NCBI RefSeq assembly: GCF_000478605.2
Contig: NZ_ASHX02000001.1
Span: 2,457,895-2,521,894, forward strand
Direction: 5' to 3'
From: Streptomyces thermolilacinus SPC6
Lineage (GTDB): Bacteria; Actinomycetota; Actinomycetes; Streptomycetales; Streptomycetaceae
DNA length: 64,000 nt
A program made the position numbers and the translations under genes. The notes below the pieces were generated by a model, which worked only from the letters and a program-made list of their open reading frames with translations, was not told the origin of the DNA and did no database searches. Shown piece by piece: positions 7,834-17,167 of this stretch. The number at the start of each line of letters is the position of its first letter. Position 1 is the first letter of the stretch.

Positions 7834-9018
7834 CTACCCCCGCTCGTGGAGGTGGACGCGCGGCACGCGGGAGCCGACGCGGGTGACGATCTCGTACGCG
7901 ATGGTGTCCGCCGCCCGCGCCCAGTCCTCGGCCGTGGGCTCACCGTCGTCGCCGGGCCCGAACAGCACCGCGCGGGCGCCCGGCTCCACCGTGTCGTCGC
8001 CCAGGTCCACCACGAACTGGTCCATCGCCACGCGTCCGGCCACCGTCCGCACGGCCCCGCCCAGCAGCACGGGGCCTCGGCCCGAGGCGTGGCGGGGGAC
8101 GCCGTCCGCGTAGCCGAGCGGCACCAGGGCGAGGTTCGTCTCGCGGTCGGTGACGTAGTGGTGGCCGTAGCTGATGCCGAGTCCGGGCGGCGCCTGCTTC
8201 ACGGACGCCACACTGGCGCTCAGCCGCATCACGGGCCGCAGCCCGAAGTCGGCGGGGGTGCCCAGCTCGGGGCTGGGCGAGATCCCGTACATCGCCACCC
8301 CCGTGCGGACGAGGTCGAAGTGCGACTCGGGCAGGGTGAGCGTGGCGGGCGAGTTCGCCATGTGCCGCACCTCGGGCTCGGCCCCGGCCTTCTCCGCGTA
8401 CTCCAGCATGTCGTGGAAGCGGGCCAGCTGGGCGCCGATGGAGGGGTGCCCGGGCTCGTCGGCGCAGGCGAAGTGCGACCACAGGCCGGTGACCCGCACC
8501 AGCCCGTCGGCCTGCGCCTTGAGGGCCTCGCCGACGAGGCGGGGCCAGTCGGCGGCCAGGCAGCCGTTGCGGCCGAGGCCCGTGTCGGCCTTGAGCTGGA
8601 CGCGGGCGGGACGGCCCGCTGCGCGGGCGGCTTCGGCGGCCTCGTGGAGGGCCCACAGCCCGCTGACCCCGATGTCGATCCCGGCGTCCACGGCGGCGCG
8701 GAACGGCCCGCCGGGCGTCCACAGCCAGCACAGGAGCGGGGCATCGATCCCGGCGGCGCGCAGCGCGAGCGCCTCGTACGGCGTGGCCGTGCCGAGCCAG
8801 GCGGCACCGGCGTCGAGCGCGGCGCGGGCGCACGGGACGGCGCCGTGCCCGTACGCGTCGGCCTTGACGACCGCCATGAGCCGGGCGCCGCTCGGCGCGA
8901 CACGCGCCCGTAGCGCGCGGACGTTCGCGCGCAGCGCGTCGAGGTCGATCTCGGCGCGGGCGCGGGTGTCGGGGCGCTCGGGCTCGTGGGTGGCGCGGGG
9001 CTGCGGTGTGGTACTCAT
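7834..9018 (-). CDS. alr: alanine racemase
   Basis: 394 residues from ATG 9018. PLP-dependent enzyme that interconverts L- and D-alanine for peptidoglycan. The PLP-lysine motif VVKADAYGHGA is near the N-terminus, and the second catalytic residue, Tyr, lies in GLGISYGHHYVTDRE of the C-terminal beta domain. The racemase signatures KADTGLGRNG and LVRTGVAMYGI are present. First gene of the alr-hydrolase-tsaE unit. Its 249-nt upstream region is shared with the divergent HEAT-repeat gene and must hold both promoters, which I cannot place with confidence. Confidence 0.97.
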   Translation of the reverse strand: MSTTPQPRATHEPERPDTRARAEIDLDALRANVRALRARVAPSGARLMAVVKADAYGHGAVPCARAALDAGAAWLGTATPYEALALRAAGIDAPLLCWLWTPGGPFRAAVDAGIDIGVSGLWALHEAAEAARAAGRPARVQLKADTGLGRNGCLAADWPRLVGEALKAQADGLVRVTGLWSHFACADEPGHPSIGAQLARFHDMLEYAEKAGAEPEVRHMANSPATLTLPESHFDLVRTGVAMYGISPSPELGTPADFGLRPVMRLSASVASVKQAPPGLGISYGHHYVTDRETNLALVPLGYADGVPRHASGRGPVLLGGAVRTVAGRVAMDQFVVDLGDDTVEPGARAVLFGPGDDGEPTAEDWARAADTIAYEIVTRVGSRVPRVHLHERG

Positions 9019-9267
9019 CGCGCCCAGTGTCTCAGGTACCCCCCGGAACCCAGGGCTCCACGCCCTGTCACCCCCCTCACGCCCACCGGCACCTGCCCTT
9101 TTCACCTGCGGTCCGGCCGGGGCGACGACCGGGGTGGTCTTGTTAGGGTTCGCCCGAGACCTGGGGCGTTCAGCAGCCTCCCGTGTGGGCACGGCCCGGC
9201 GGCCGTGACACGCTCACGCTCTTCGACCACTTCGACGAGGACATCACCGCACGGGAGGGGTCAGGCG

Positions 9268-9786
9268 ATGACGCCTGAGGAGCAGGAACTGATCGTGGGC
9301 CTGGTGATCGCGCCGGGGTCGCCCCCGACGCGCACGGTCGACGAGGTGCTCGCCCACTTCGGCGAGTCCGACGGCGGGGTACTGGCGCTCCGGCTGCTCC
9401 GGGACGCCATGGAGCGCCGGGACGCCGACGACGTCGAGTTCGCGCTGGTCGTCAAGGCTGCCGCCCATGCCTCGGGCGAGGAGTTCCTGGAACCGCTGAT
9501 CGAACTGTTCCCCGCCGACTGGCACAGGGACCACGAGGACATCGTGTCCGCGCTGGGCAGGTTCCGCTCGCCCAGGACGGTGCCGACGCTGGTCCTGGCG
9601 ACTCACTGGGTTCCCGAGTACCTGGACTTCGACGAGGCCCGGGCGCTCGCGGTGAAGGCGATCTGGGCACTCGGCGCCATTCCCGGACCGGAGGCCCGGG
9701 AAGCCCTGGAGGGCCTGCGCGACGCCGACAACGAGATCATCCGTGAGAACGCGGTGAACCAGCTCGCACGCCGCGGCGAGCTCTGA
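9268..9786 (+). CDS. HEAT-repeat-like protein
   Basis: 172 residues from ATG 9268, preceded by GGGAGGGG. The sequence is all-helical in character; a repeat unit ends in REALEGLRDADNEIIRENAVNQLARRGEL, typical of HEAT/PBS-lyase repeats. Such modules normally mediate protein-protein contacts. No enzyme motif is seen. Divergent from alr, convergent with the SMI1/KNR4 gene. Confidence 0.7.
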   Translation: MTPEEQELIVGLVIAPGSPPTRTVDEVLAHFGESDGGVLALRLLRDAMERRDADDVEFALVVKAAAHASGEEFLEPLIELFPADWHRDHEDIVSALGRFRSPRTVPTLVLATHWVPEYLDFDEARALAVKAIWALGAIPGPEAREALEGLRDADNEIIRENAVNQLARRGEL

Positions 9787-9831
9787 CCGCGCCGACCGCA
9801 GCGCTCGTCCCCGGCCAGCCGGATCTCGCCC

Positions 9832-10440
9832 CTAATGCTGCGCGTACGGGTCCGGGTCGCCGGTGAGGCGGTCGAGGCCGGCCAGGTAGCGGCGCTGCTC
9901 CTCCCGCCAGTGCACGAAGCGGACCGGCGTGCCGTGCCAGAAGACCAGGCTGACCGGCGGGTCGTCGTACTCGTCGGCCAGCAGCCGGTGCAGGAACTCC
10001 GCCATCCCGTACGGGTGCACGGCGAACGTCGGCGACGTGTGCCGCCCGCACACGACCACCGGCCAGCGGTCCGGGTCCGGGTCGGTGGTGAGCCAGCACA
10101 GGATGTCGGGGCCCGCCGTGACGCCCCACGCCAGGAGGTGCTCCGGGTCGGCGTCCAGCGCGTCGCGACCGCCCTCCACCCGCCAGGTGTCACGGACGTT
10201 CGCGGTCTCCTCGGCGATGTCGCCGGGCGGCCACTGGAGGCCCTCCTGCGGCAGCGGGAGCAGCACGGTGGCCTCGCCGTTGATGGAGCCGCCGCCGTAG
10301 CGCGCCATGAAGTCCCGGTAGTCGGCGGGGAAGGGGACGCCCCACCGCGCCTCGGCGGCCGCCCAGTCGATCCGTTCGTCCGCCCCGTGGACCGACGGCA
10401 TGATGCGCGCCAGCGCGGCGACGTGCGGGTGCTCCCCCAC
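9832..10440 (-). CDS. SMI1/KNR4 family protein
   Basis: 202 residues from GTG 10440, which follows GGGAGGG on the minus strand; ATG 10401 is the alternative. The core reads IDWAAAEARWGVPFPADYRDFMARYGGGSINGE, the conserved SMI1/KNR4 (SUKH) pattern of a short helix, the FPxDYRxFM motif and a glycine turn. SUKH proteins in bacteria often act as immunity proteins against secreted nucleases, but many solitary copies exist. No toxin gene sits next to it. The C-terminal HWREEQRRYLAGLDRL segment completes a normal-length domain. Confidence 0.8.
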   Translation of the reverse strand: MGEHPHVAALARIMPSVHGADERIDWAAAEARWGVPFPADYRDFMARYGGGSINGEATVLLPLPQEGLQWPPGDIAEETANVRDTWRVEGGRDALDADPEHLLAWGVTAGPDILCWLTTDPDPDRWPVVVCGRHTSPTFAVHPYGMAEFLHRLLADEYDDPPVSLVFWHGTPVRFVHWREEQRRYLAGLDRLTGDPDPYAQH

Positions 10441-10568
10441 GATCCCTCCCACCCCTGGAAAACGAGCAAATCCTACGCAGCCCGGTGTCCCCCACCGGCC
10501 GCGGCCCGCCCCCCCGTCCGGGAGCCCGCGGGCGCGCCGGAGTCGTGGGGCGCGCGACTGGACGGCCC

Positions 10569-12089
10569 TCACGCGCCGGGCGCCGCCGCGGCCACGTCCC
10601 GCCACGCCCCCGGCAGCGCCCGCGCCACCTCGTGGGCCGTCAGCGGAGCGCCCCCGGCCGCACCGGGAGCCGCCCGGCCACCGTCGTACGGGTACGCCCC
10701 CGCCCCCGTAGGGGAAACCCCCGCACCCCCCGTCGCCGCCCGCCGCGCCGCCAGGCCGTGCAGGTAGGCGCCGACCGAGCCCGCGTCCCGCGCCGTCAGG
10801 CCCGCCGCCAGGAGCGAACCCGTCAGGCCCGACAGGACGTCACCGCTGCCCGCGGTCGCCAGCCACGGCGTGCCCGTCGGGTTCACCCGCACCGGCACCC
10901 CCGGCGACGGGTCGGCGACCAGCGTGGTGGAGCCCTTCAGCAGCACCGTCGCCCCGTACCGCCCCGCCAGTTCCCGCACCGCGTCCAGCCGCCGCGCCTC
11001 CACGTCCTCCCGTACCGTGCCCAGCAGGGCCGCCGCCTCGCCCGCGTGCGGGGTCAGCAGGGTCGGCGCGGGCCGCGCACGTACCGCCGCCGGGTCCAGC
11101 AGGCGCAGCCCGTCCGCGTCGACCAGCACCGGCACGTCCGACGCCAGTACGTCCGCCACGCCGGGCGTGTCCGCGAGGCCCGGCCCGATCACCCACGCCT
11201 GGACCCGCCCCGCCCTCCCGGGCGGCCCCGGGTGCACCAGCGTCTCCGGGTACCGGGCCAGCACCGCGTCGCCCGCCGGCCCCACGTACCGCACCGCCCC
11301 CGCCCCGCCGCGCAGCGCGCCCGCGACGGCCAGCACGGCGGCGCCCGGGTACCGCGCCGACCCGGCGACGACCCCGACGACCCCGCGCCGGTACTTGTCG
11401 CTCTCCGCGGCGGGCACCGGCAGCAGCCGCGCCACGTCCGCGTGCTGGAGCGCCTGAAGCTCCGGCGCGCCCGGCAACAGGTCCCGGATGCCGATGTCCA
11501 CGAGCCGCAGCGCGCCCGCGTACTCCCGCGCCGGGTCCACGAGCAGCCCCGGCTTGTACGCGCCGAACGTCACCGTCGCGTCCGCCCGCACCGCCTCGCC
11601 CTCGACGGCGCCCGTGTCCGCGTCGACGCCGCTCGGCAGGTCCACCGCGACCACCACCGCGCCCGACTCCCGCGCGGCCCGCACCACCGGCACGGCCTCG
11701 GGGCGCAGCCCGCCGCGCCCGCCGATCCCGGTGATGCCGTCCACCACCAGGTCGGCGCGGGCCAGCACCCCGTACGGGTCGTCCGCGACCCGGCCCCCGG
11801 CGCGTACGAGCGCGTCGAGCCCGGCCTCGTGGACGCGCCGCCCCAGCCGCACCGCCGACACCCCGGCCCCGCGCCGGGCGAGCAGCGCCCCGGCGTACAG
11901 GGCGTCACCGCCGTTGTCGCCGCTGCCGACGAGGAGGACGACCCGCGCCCCGTACACCCGCCGCAGCAGCCCCGCACAGGCACCGGCGAGACCGGCCGCC
12001 GCCCTCCGCATCAGCGCCCCCTCGGGGAGCCGGGCCATCAGCGCGGCCTCGGCCGCCCGTACGTCCTGAACGCGATAAGCGGTACGCAT
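10569..12089 (-). CDS. nnr: bifunctional NAD(P)H-hydrate epimerase / ADP-dependent dehydratase
   Basis: 506 residues. Repairs hydrated NADH/NADPH. The N-terminal YjeF_N epimerase domain carries VGSGDNGGDALYAGALL and VVAVDLPSGVDADTG. The C-terminal ribokinase-fold dehydratase carries VVGVVAGSARYPGAAVL, LLTPHAGE and the ATAGSGDVLSGLTG nucleotide motif. A 30-residue Gly/Ala/Pro-rich insert near the C-terminus (residues about 455-485) is not part of the usual domain. The start lies 4 nt after the acpS stop, so glmS-acpS-nnr form an operon. Confidence 0.95.
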   Translation of the reverse strand: MRTAYRVQDVRAAEAALMARLPEGALMRRAAAGLAGACAGLLRRVYGARVVLLVGSGDNGGDALYAGALLARRGAGVSAVRLGRRVHEAGLDALVRAGGRVADDPYGVLARADLVVDGITGIGGRGGLRPEAVPVVRAARESGAVVVAVDLPSGVDADTGAVEGEAVRADATVTFGAYKPGLLVDPAREYAGALRLVDIGIRDLLPGAPELQALQHADVARLLPVPAAESDKYRRGVVGVVAGSARYPGAAVLAVAGALRGGAGAVRYVGPAGDAVLARYPETLVHPGPPGRAGRVQAWVIGPGLADTPGVADVLASDVPVLVDADGLRLLDPAAVRARPAPTLLTPHAGEAAALLGTVREDVEARRLDAVRELAGRYGATVLLKGSTTLVADPSPGVPVRVNPTGTPWLATAGSGDVLSGLTGSLLAAGLTARDAGSVGAYLHGLAARRAATGGAGVSPTGAGAYPYDGGRAAPGAAGGAPLTAHEVARALPGAWRDVAAAAPGA

Positions 12090-12093
12090 GCGC

Positions 12094-12462
12094 TCAACCC
12101 TCCGCGATCACCACGGCGGACGCCACCCCCGCGTCATGGCTGAGCGACACATGCCAGTGCCGTACGCCCAGTTCGGCGGCGCGCGCGGCGACCGTGCCGC
12201 GCACCCGCAGCCGGGGCTGCCCGCTCTCCTCCACGTACACCTCCGCGTCCGTCCAGTGCAGCCCGCCCGGCGCGCCGAGCGCCTTCGCGACGGCCTCCTT
12301 CGCGGCGAACCGCGCGGCGAGCGAGGCGACCCCCCGCCGCTCGCCGCTCGGCAGGAACAACTCCCGCTCCACGAACAGCCGTTGCGCCAGCTGCGGGGTG
12401 CGCTCCAGCGCCTCCGCGAACCGGTCGATCTCCGCTACGTCGATCCCCACCCCGATGATCAT
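12094..12462 (-). CDS. acpS: holo-[acyl-carrier-protein] synthase
   Basis: 122 residues. Transfers 4'-phosphopantetheine from CoA to apo-ACP for fatty acid, and possibly polyketide, synthesis. Family motifs are [12 protein letters not shown] at the N-terminus (metal-binding Asp) and [13 protein letters not shown] in the middle. HWHVSLSHD near the C-terminus completes the trimer active site. ATG 12462 overlaps the glmS stop by 4 nt (ATGA), fixing the start. Confidence 0.96.
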   Translation of the reverse strand: MIIGVGIDVAEIDRFAEALERTPQLAQRLFVERELFLPSGERRGVASLAARFAAKEAVAKALGAPGGLHWTDAEVYVEESGQPRLRVRGTVAARAAELGVRHWHVSLSHDAGVASAVVIAEG

Positions 12463-14306
12463 TCGACGGTGACCGACTTCGCGAGGTTGCGCGGCTGGTC
12501 GACCTCGTTGCCGCGGGCGGTGGCCAGTTCGCAGGCGAAGACCTGCAACGGCACGGTGGAGACGAGCGGCTGAAGGAGCGTCGGCGTGGCCGGGACGCGG
12601 ACCAGGTGGTCGGCGTACGGCACGACGGCCTCGTCGCCCTCCTCCGCGATGACGATCGTGCGGGCGCCGCGCGCGCGGATCTCCTGGATGTTGGAGACCA
12701 TCTTGCCGTGCAGCACCGACCGGCCGCGCGGCGAGGGCACCACGACGACGACCGGCAGGTCCTTCTCGACGAGCGCGATCGGCCCGTGCTTCAGCTCGCC
12801 CGCCGCGAAGCCCTCGGCGTGCATGTACGCCAGCTCCTTGAGCTTCAGGGCGCCTTCCAGCGCGACCGGGTAGCCGACGTGGCGGCCGAGGAACAGCACC
12901 GTGTCGTGGCCGGCGAGGGAGCGCGCCAGTTCCCGTACGGGCTCCATCGTCTCCAGGACCCGCTCCACGTCCTCCGCGATGCGGGCGAGGTCCCGGATGA
13001 CGGCGCGGATCTCGTCGCCCCACTGGGTGCCGCGCACCTGGCCCAGGTACAGGGCGAGGAGGTAGCAGGCGACGAGCTGCGTCAGGAACGCCTTGGTGGA
13101 CGCGACGGCGACCTCGGGCCCGGCGTGGGTGTACAGCACGGCGTCGGACTCGCGGGGGATGGTGGAGCCGTTGGTGTTGCAGACGGCCAGCACGCGGGCG
13201 CCCTGCTCGCGGGCGTGCCGCAGCGCCATCAGGGTGTCCATCGTCTCGCCGGACTGGGAGATCGCGACGACCAGGGTCCGCTGGTCGAGGATCGGGTCCC
13301 GGTAGCGGAACTCGCTGGCCAGCTCCACCTCGCAGGGGATGCGGGTCCAGTGCTCGATGGCGTACTTGGCGATGAGCCCGGCGTGGAAGGCGGTGCCGCA
13401 CGCGACGATGACGACCTTCGTGGCCTCCCGCAGGACGGCGGCGGGGATGCGCACCTCGTCCAGCGTCAGCGAGCCCTCGGCGTCGATCCGGCCGAGCAGC
13501 GTGTCCGCGACGGCCTTCGGCTGCTCGGCGATCTCCTTGAGCATGAAGGAGGCGTAGCCGCCCTTCTCGGCGGCCGACGCGTCCCAGTCCACGTGGTACG
13601 AGCGGACGTCGGCGGGCGCCCCGTCGAAGTCCGTGATGACGACGCCGTCCCGGCGCAGCTCGACGACCTGGTCCTGGCCCAGCTCGATCGCGGAGCGGGT
13701 GTGCTCGATGAACGCGGCCACGTCGGAGGCGAGGAACGACTCGCCCTCGCCGACGCCGACGACGAGCGGCGAGTTGCGGCGGGCGCCGACGACGACGTCC
13801 GGCTCGTCGGCGTGGACGGCGACGAGGGTGAACGCCCCTTCGAGGCGGCGGCACACCTGCCGCATGGCCTCCGCGAGGTCGGCGGTGGACGAGTGCGCCT
13901 CGGCGAGGAGGTGGGCGACGACCTCGGTGTCGGTCTCGGACGCCAGGTCGTGGCCGCGCTCGGCGAGTTCGGCCCGGAGGGCGGCGAAGTTCTCGATGAT
14001 GCCGTTGTGGACGACGGCGACGCGGCCCGCGTTGTCGAGGTGCGGGTGGGCGTTGGTGTCGGTGGGGCCGCCGTGCGTGGCCCACCGGGTGTGCCCGATG
14101 CCGGTGGACCCGGCCGGGAGGGGCCGGGTGACCAGCTCCTTGTCCAGGTTGACGAGCTTGCCGGCCTTCTTGGCGGCGGCGAGTCCCCCGTCCGCGAGGA
14201 CGGCGACCCCGGCGGAGTCGTAGCCCCGGTACTCCAGGCGCTTCAGCCCCGCGACGACCACATCAAGCGCCGACTGCCCGCCGACGTATCCCACGATTCC
14301 GCACAT
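12459..14306 (-). CDS. glmS: glutamine--fructose-6-phosphate aminotransferase (isomerising)
   Basis: 615 residues. First committed step to UDP-GlcNAc: fructose-6-phosphate plus glutamine to glucosamine-6-phosphate. The N-terminal Ntn glutaminase starts with Cys2 (MCGIVGYVG) and has the [18 protein letters not shown] motif. Two SIS domains follow, with [20 protein letters not shown] and the C-terminal signature [12 protein letters not shown]. It works upstream of GlmM, also in this window. No glmS ribozyme-like structure is recognisable in the 118-nt region before the start, which instead holds the terminator of the gene upstream. Confidence 0.97.
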   Translation of the reverse strand: MCGIVGYVGGQSALDVVVAGLKRLEYRGYDSAGVAVLADGGLAAAKKAGKLVNLDKELVTRPLPAGSTGIGHTRWATHGGPTDTNAHPHLDNAGRVAVVHNGIIENFAALRAELAERGHDLASETDTEVVAHLLAEAHSSTADLAEAMRQVCRRLEGAFTLVAVHADEPDVVVGARRNSPLVVGVGEGESFLASDVAAFIEHTRSAIELGQDQVVELRRDGVVITDFDGAPADVRSYHVDWDASAAEKGGYASFMLKEIAEQPKAVADTLLGRIDAEGSLTLDEVRIPAAVLREATKVVIVACGTAFHAGLIAKYAIEHWTRIPCEVELASEFRYRDPILDQRTLVVAISQSGETMDTLMALRHAREQGARVLAVCNTNGSTIPRESDAVLYTHAGPEVAVASTKAFLTQLVACYLLALYLGQVRGTQWGDEIRAVIRDLARIAEDVERVLETMEPVRELARSLAGHDTVLFLGRHVGYPVALEGALKLKELAYMHAEGFAAGELKHGPIALVEKDLPVVVVVPSPRGRSVLHGKMVSNIQEIRARGARTIVIAEEGDEAVVPYADHLVRVPATPTLLQPLVSTVPLQVFACELATARGNEVDQPRNLAKSVTVE

Positions 14307-14370
14307 GCACGGCAGCCTACGGCCCCGAGGCCCGCCGGACCCGTCACGATCACCCCACCTGGCGCAACAA

Positions 14371-14413
14371 CGCCCCGCCCCCGGGCCCGCGCCGGGCGGG
14401 TGGGGGCGGGGCG
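14371..14413 (-). terminator. terminator after the lipoprotein gene
   Basis: 12-bp perfect stem CGCCCCGCCCCC / GGGGGCGGGGCG with a 19-nt loop, 12 nt beyond the lipoprotein stop codon on the minus strand and upstream of glmS. Confidence 0.6.
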
Positions 14414-14424
14414 GAGGAGCCGGA

Positions 14425-15231
14425 CTACGACGCCTTGGCGACCTTCGCGACCTGCGCGTCGATGACGGCGGTCGGCAGCGGGAAGTCCTTGCCGCCCATC
14501 GAGGCGCCGATGTTCATGGCCATGAACGTGGCGACCGTGCTGCCCTGGCGGACGGCGGCGACCTTGAAGGTCATGGTCTTGCCCTCCTCCTCGGCCGCGG
14601 CGGTCAGCACCCAGGCACCGGCCTCGTCCCCGCCGGACACCTTGGCCTCCTCCACCTTGAGGACCTTGGTCTGGTCGCCGCCCTGCGTCACGGTGAAGCC
14701 GCCCGCGCAGGCCGTACCGGCGGCGCGCAGCGACGCGACGGCCTCCTCCGCGCCCTTGCCCTCGTACGCGGCGAGCTTGTCCACGGTGACGGTGACGGCG
14801 AACGCGGAGGTGAGCGCCTCCTCCATCTCCTTCTCCGTCATGTCCGCGAGGGACTTGCCCGGAGACGGCTTCTGCGCCTCCTCCAGCACCTTGCGGGTGG
14901 CGTCCGCGGCGGGCTTGCCCAGGGCGATGCTGGAAGAGGCGTGGGCGAGCGGCAGGCACTCCTGCTTGTCCACGGTGACGTCGCCGGGCTTGCCGACGTC
15001 GCCCGCCTTGGCCGGGCTGATCTTGTGACCCGGAACGTCGCCCTGGGTGAGCATGGCCTGCTCCAGCTCGGCGGCGGTCAGCACCTTCGCGGCGGGCGCC
15101 GCGGCGGCGCCCTTGTCGCCACCGCCCTTGCCGCCGTCGGCCGCCTTGTCGCCGCCGCACGCGGAGACGAGCAGGGCGAGGGACACCGCGGACGCGGCGA
15201 CGGAGGTACGGCGAATGAGGGAGGAGCGCAT
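14425..15231 (-). CDS. secreted lipoprotein, function unknown
   Basis: 268 residues from ATG 15231 (GGAG is close upstream). The signal peptide MRSSLIRRTSVAASAVSLALLV is followed by the lipobox VSAC, so the mature protein is lipid-anchored at Cys. A Gly/Lys/Ala-rich linker (about residues 27-50) follows. The body has alternating Lys/Ala/Glu helices (LEEAQKPSPGK, MTEKEMEEAL) and two cysteines (QECLPL, GTACAGG) that could form a disulfide. No enzyme motif. Similar in build to Streptomyces lipoproteins of the LpqH/LppX-like size class, but I cannot name a family. Confidence 0.8.
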   Translation of the reverse strand: MRSSLIRRTSVAASAVSLALLVSACGGDKAADGGKGGGDKGAAAAPAAKVLTAAELEQAMLTQGDVPGHKISPAKAGDVGKPGDVTVDKQECLPLAHASSSIALGKPAADATRKVLEEAQKPSPGKSLADMTEKEMEEALTSAFAVTVTVDKLAAYEGKGAEEAVASLRAAGTACAGGFTVTQGGDQTKVLKVEEAKVSGGDEAGAWVLTAAAEEEGKTMTFKVAAVRQGSTVATFMAMNIGASMGGKDFPLPTAVIDAQVAKVAKAS

Positions 15232-15409
15232 GGCACCACTTTCTGTGTGATTGGTGTGCACACGATAAGCGCGCGGTGTGACAAAACGATCACACCAGGC
15301 ACCCCACCCCCACACCGTGACCCACCCGTGATTCCCTCACACCACGCGGGTCCGCCCCGACCGCCCAATCCCCGAGCAGCCCGAGGACCGGACCGTGACC
15401 CGGGGGGAC

Positions 15410-15670
15410 TCAATCCCCGTAGTGGTAACGGGCCTGAGCGATCTCGATGCAGTCGTCGCGCACGCGATACACAAGCCGGTGCTCGTCGGTGATGCGGCGC
15501 GACCACCACCCGGACAGGTTGCCCTTGAGCGGCTCGGGTTTACCGATGCCCTCGAACGGCGTGCGCGCGATGTCCTTGATCAGGCGGTTGATTGTCTTGA
15601 GGATCTTCGGATCGGCGTTCAGCCAGTGCACGTACTGCTCCCACGCCGTGGCGGAGAACAGCTTCTTCAC
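15410..15670 (-). CDS. yoeB: YoeB-family mRNA interferase toxin
   Basis: 86 residues from GTG 15670. Ribosome-dependent endoribonuclease toxin of the RelE superfamily. The length equals the classical YoeB, and the catalytic positions coincide with the known numbering: Glu46, Arg65 and His83 (in [16 protein letters not shown] and RYHYGD). It therefore looks active. The start overlaps the antitoxin stop by 4 nt (GTGA), the usual coupling for toxin-antitoxin pairs. Confidence 0.93.
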   Translation of the reverse strand: MKKLFSATAWEQYVHWLNADPKILKTINRLIKDIARTPFEGIGKPEPLKGNLSGWWSRRITDEHRLVYRVRDDCIEIAQARYHYGD

Positions 15671-15927
15671 TCGTCGTCCCCCGTCTCGGCCAAGTCCCCG
15701 ACCTGGCCTCGTCCCGCGTCCAGTTCCGCGATGGAGTCCATCAGCGCGCGGGCGTTGGCGGGCGAACGAAGCAGGTACGCGGTCTCCTGCCAGCCACGGA
15801 AGTCGTCCTCCGCGATCAGGTAGGCGTTCCCCTTGCGCGAGGTGATGTGCACGGGCTCGTGGTCGTTGTTGACCTTCTCTATCAGCGGAAAGAGCTCATC
15901 CCGTGCCTTGCTGGCGCTGATCGACAT
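15667..15927 (-). CDS. yefM: YefM/Phd-family antitoxin
   Basis: 86 residues from ATG 15927, with GGAGGGG as ribosome-binding site. The N-terminal DNA-binding domain ([37 protein letters not shown]) is the Phd/YefM fold. The C-terminal acidic tail ([20 protein letters not shown]) wraps the toxin. It represses its own operon, probably through the GTAC-containing sites upstream. The gene lies head-to-head with coaA. Confidence 0.92.
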   Translation of the reverse strand: MSISASKARDELFPLIEKVNNDHEPVHITSRKGNAYLIAEDDFRGWQETAYLLRSPANARALMDSIAELDAGRGQVGDLAETGDDE

Positions 15928-15948
15928 GCCCGGCCCCTCCCTGGAGTC

Positions 15949-15983
15949 GTACAACATTTCCGTACCGTACAGCTTTACCGTAC
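15949..15983 (-). promoter_or_regulatory. candidate YefM-YoeB operator (GTAC array)
   Basis: Four GTAC cores start at 15949, 15962, 15967 and 15980, giving a symmetric 13-5-13 spacing just upstream of yefM. YefM operators in other bacteria are palindromes with a TGTACA core, so this resembles an autoregulatory site. Inferred from pattern and position only. Confidence 0.45.
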
Positions 15984-16075
15984 CACTCGCCGCGCCGGCC
16001 AGGCGCGGCCCCCGTCGACACCCACGTGACCGAGCACACCCCCCACGGGCGTCCCGGACGACCGACAATGGCGGG

Positions 16076-17083
16076 GTGATCACTTCGCCGCCACGAAGCA
16101 GCACACCCCCGCCCGGCGCCGGACCGGGTGCGTCCCGGCGTGCCGAGACGACGCCGTACGTCGACCTCACCCGGGCCGAGTGGAGCGCGCTGCGCGACAA
16201 GACGCCGCTGCCGCTCACCGCCGACGAGGTGGAGCGGCTCCGCGGCCTCGGCGACGTCATCGACCTGGACGAGGTCCGCGACATCTACCTGCCGCTGTCC
16301 CGGCTGCTCAACCTCTACGTCGGCGCCACCGCGAACCTGCGCGGGGCGCTCAACACGTTCCTCGGCGAGAAGGGCGCCCAGCGCGGCACCCCGTTCGTCA
16401 TAGGGGTCGCCGGGTCCGTCGCCGTCGGCAAGTCCACCGTCGCCCGCCTCCTCCAGGCCCTGCTGGCCCGCTGGCCCGAGCACCCGCGCGTGGAGCTGGT
16501 CACGACGGACGGGTTCCTGCTGCCGATGAAGGAGCTCCAGGCGCGCGGGCTGATGTCCCGCAAGGGTTTCCCCGAGTCGTACGACCGCCGCGCGCTCACC
16601 CGGTTCGTCGCGGACATCAAGGCCGGCAAGGACGAGGTCACCGCGCCGGTCTACTCGCACCTGATCTACGACATCGTGCCCGGTCAGCGGCTCACGGTGC
16701 GCCGCCCGGACATCCTCATCGTGGAGGGCCTCAACGTCCTCCAGCCCGCCCTGCCCGGCAAGGACGGCCGCACCCGCGTGGGCCTCGCCGACTACTTCGA
16801 CTTCTCCGTGTACGTGGACGCCCGGCCGGAGGACATCGAGCGCTGGTACCTGAACCGTTTCCGCAAGCTGCGCGCGACCGCGTTCCAGGACCCGTCCTCG
16901 TACTTCCGCAAGTACACGCAGGTCAGCGAGGAGGAGGCGCTGGAGTACGCCCGCACGATGTGGCGGACGATCAACAAGGTGAACCTCCTGGAGAACGTCG
17001 CCCCCACCCGCGGCCGCGCCAACCTCGTCGTCCGCAAGGGCCCCGACCACAAGGTGCAGCGGCTCTCCCTGCGCAAGCTCTGA
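16076..17083 (+). CDS. coaA: type I pantothenate kinase
   Basis: 335 residues from GTG 16076. Phosphorylates pantothenate, the first step of CoA synthesis, whose product feeds AcpS. The P-loop is [17 protein letters not shown]. Type I markers follow: [30 protein letters not shown] and the substrate-site region DPSSYFRKY. The N-terminal 20 residues are Pro/Ser-rich and non-conserved. ATG 16068 is out of frame, so GTG is the start. It ends at a strong terminator shared with glmM. Confidence 0.96.
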   Translation: MITSPPRSSTPPPGAGPGASRRAETTPYVDLTRAEWSALRDKTPLPLTADEVERLRGLGDVIDLDEVRDIYLPLSRLLNLYVGATANLRGALNTFLGEKGAQRGTPFVIGVAGSVAVGKSTVARLLQALLARWPEHPRVELVTTDGFLLPMKELQARGLMSRKGFPESYDRRALTRFVADIKAGKDEVTAPVYSHLIYDIVPGQRLTVRRPDILIVEGLNVLQPALPGKDGRTRVGLADYFDFSVYVDARPEDIERWYLNRFRKLRATAFQDPSSYFRKYTQVSEEEALEYARTMWRTINKVNLLENVAPTRGRANLVVRKGPDHKVQRLSLRKL

Positions 17084-17107
17084 ACGCGGCCGTACGCACA
17101 GACGAAA

Positions 17108-17147
17108 GCGCCCCGTACGGGTCCGGAACCGGTCCCGTACGGGGCGC
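17108..17147. terminator. bidirectional terminator between coaA and glmM
   Basis: 14-bp perfect stem GCGCCCCGTACGGG / CCCGTACGGGGCGC with a 12-nt loop, placed 24 nt after coaA and 20 nt after the convergent glmM stop. Confidence 0.88.
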
Positions 17148-17167
17148 CCTCACACGCTGCGGGGCGG

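Noticed and set aside
14307..14424. glmS ribozyme or riboswitch upstream of glmS
   Set aside because: The only structure seen is the GC-rich terminator of the upstream gene; no ribozyme core features, and the class is known from other phyla.
15667..16284. 205-codon version of the antitoxin starting inside coaA
   Set aside because: The extra N-terminal residues are antisense to coaA; ATG 15927 has a ribosome-binding site and matches the YefM length.
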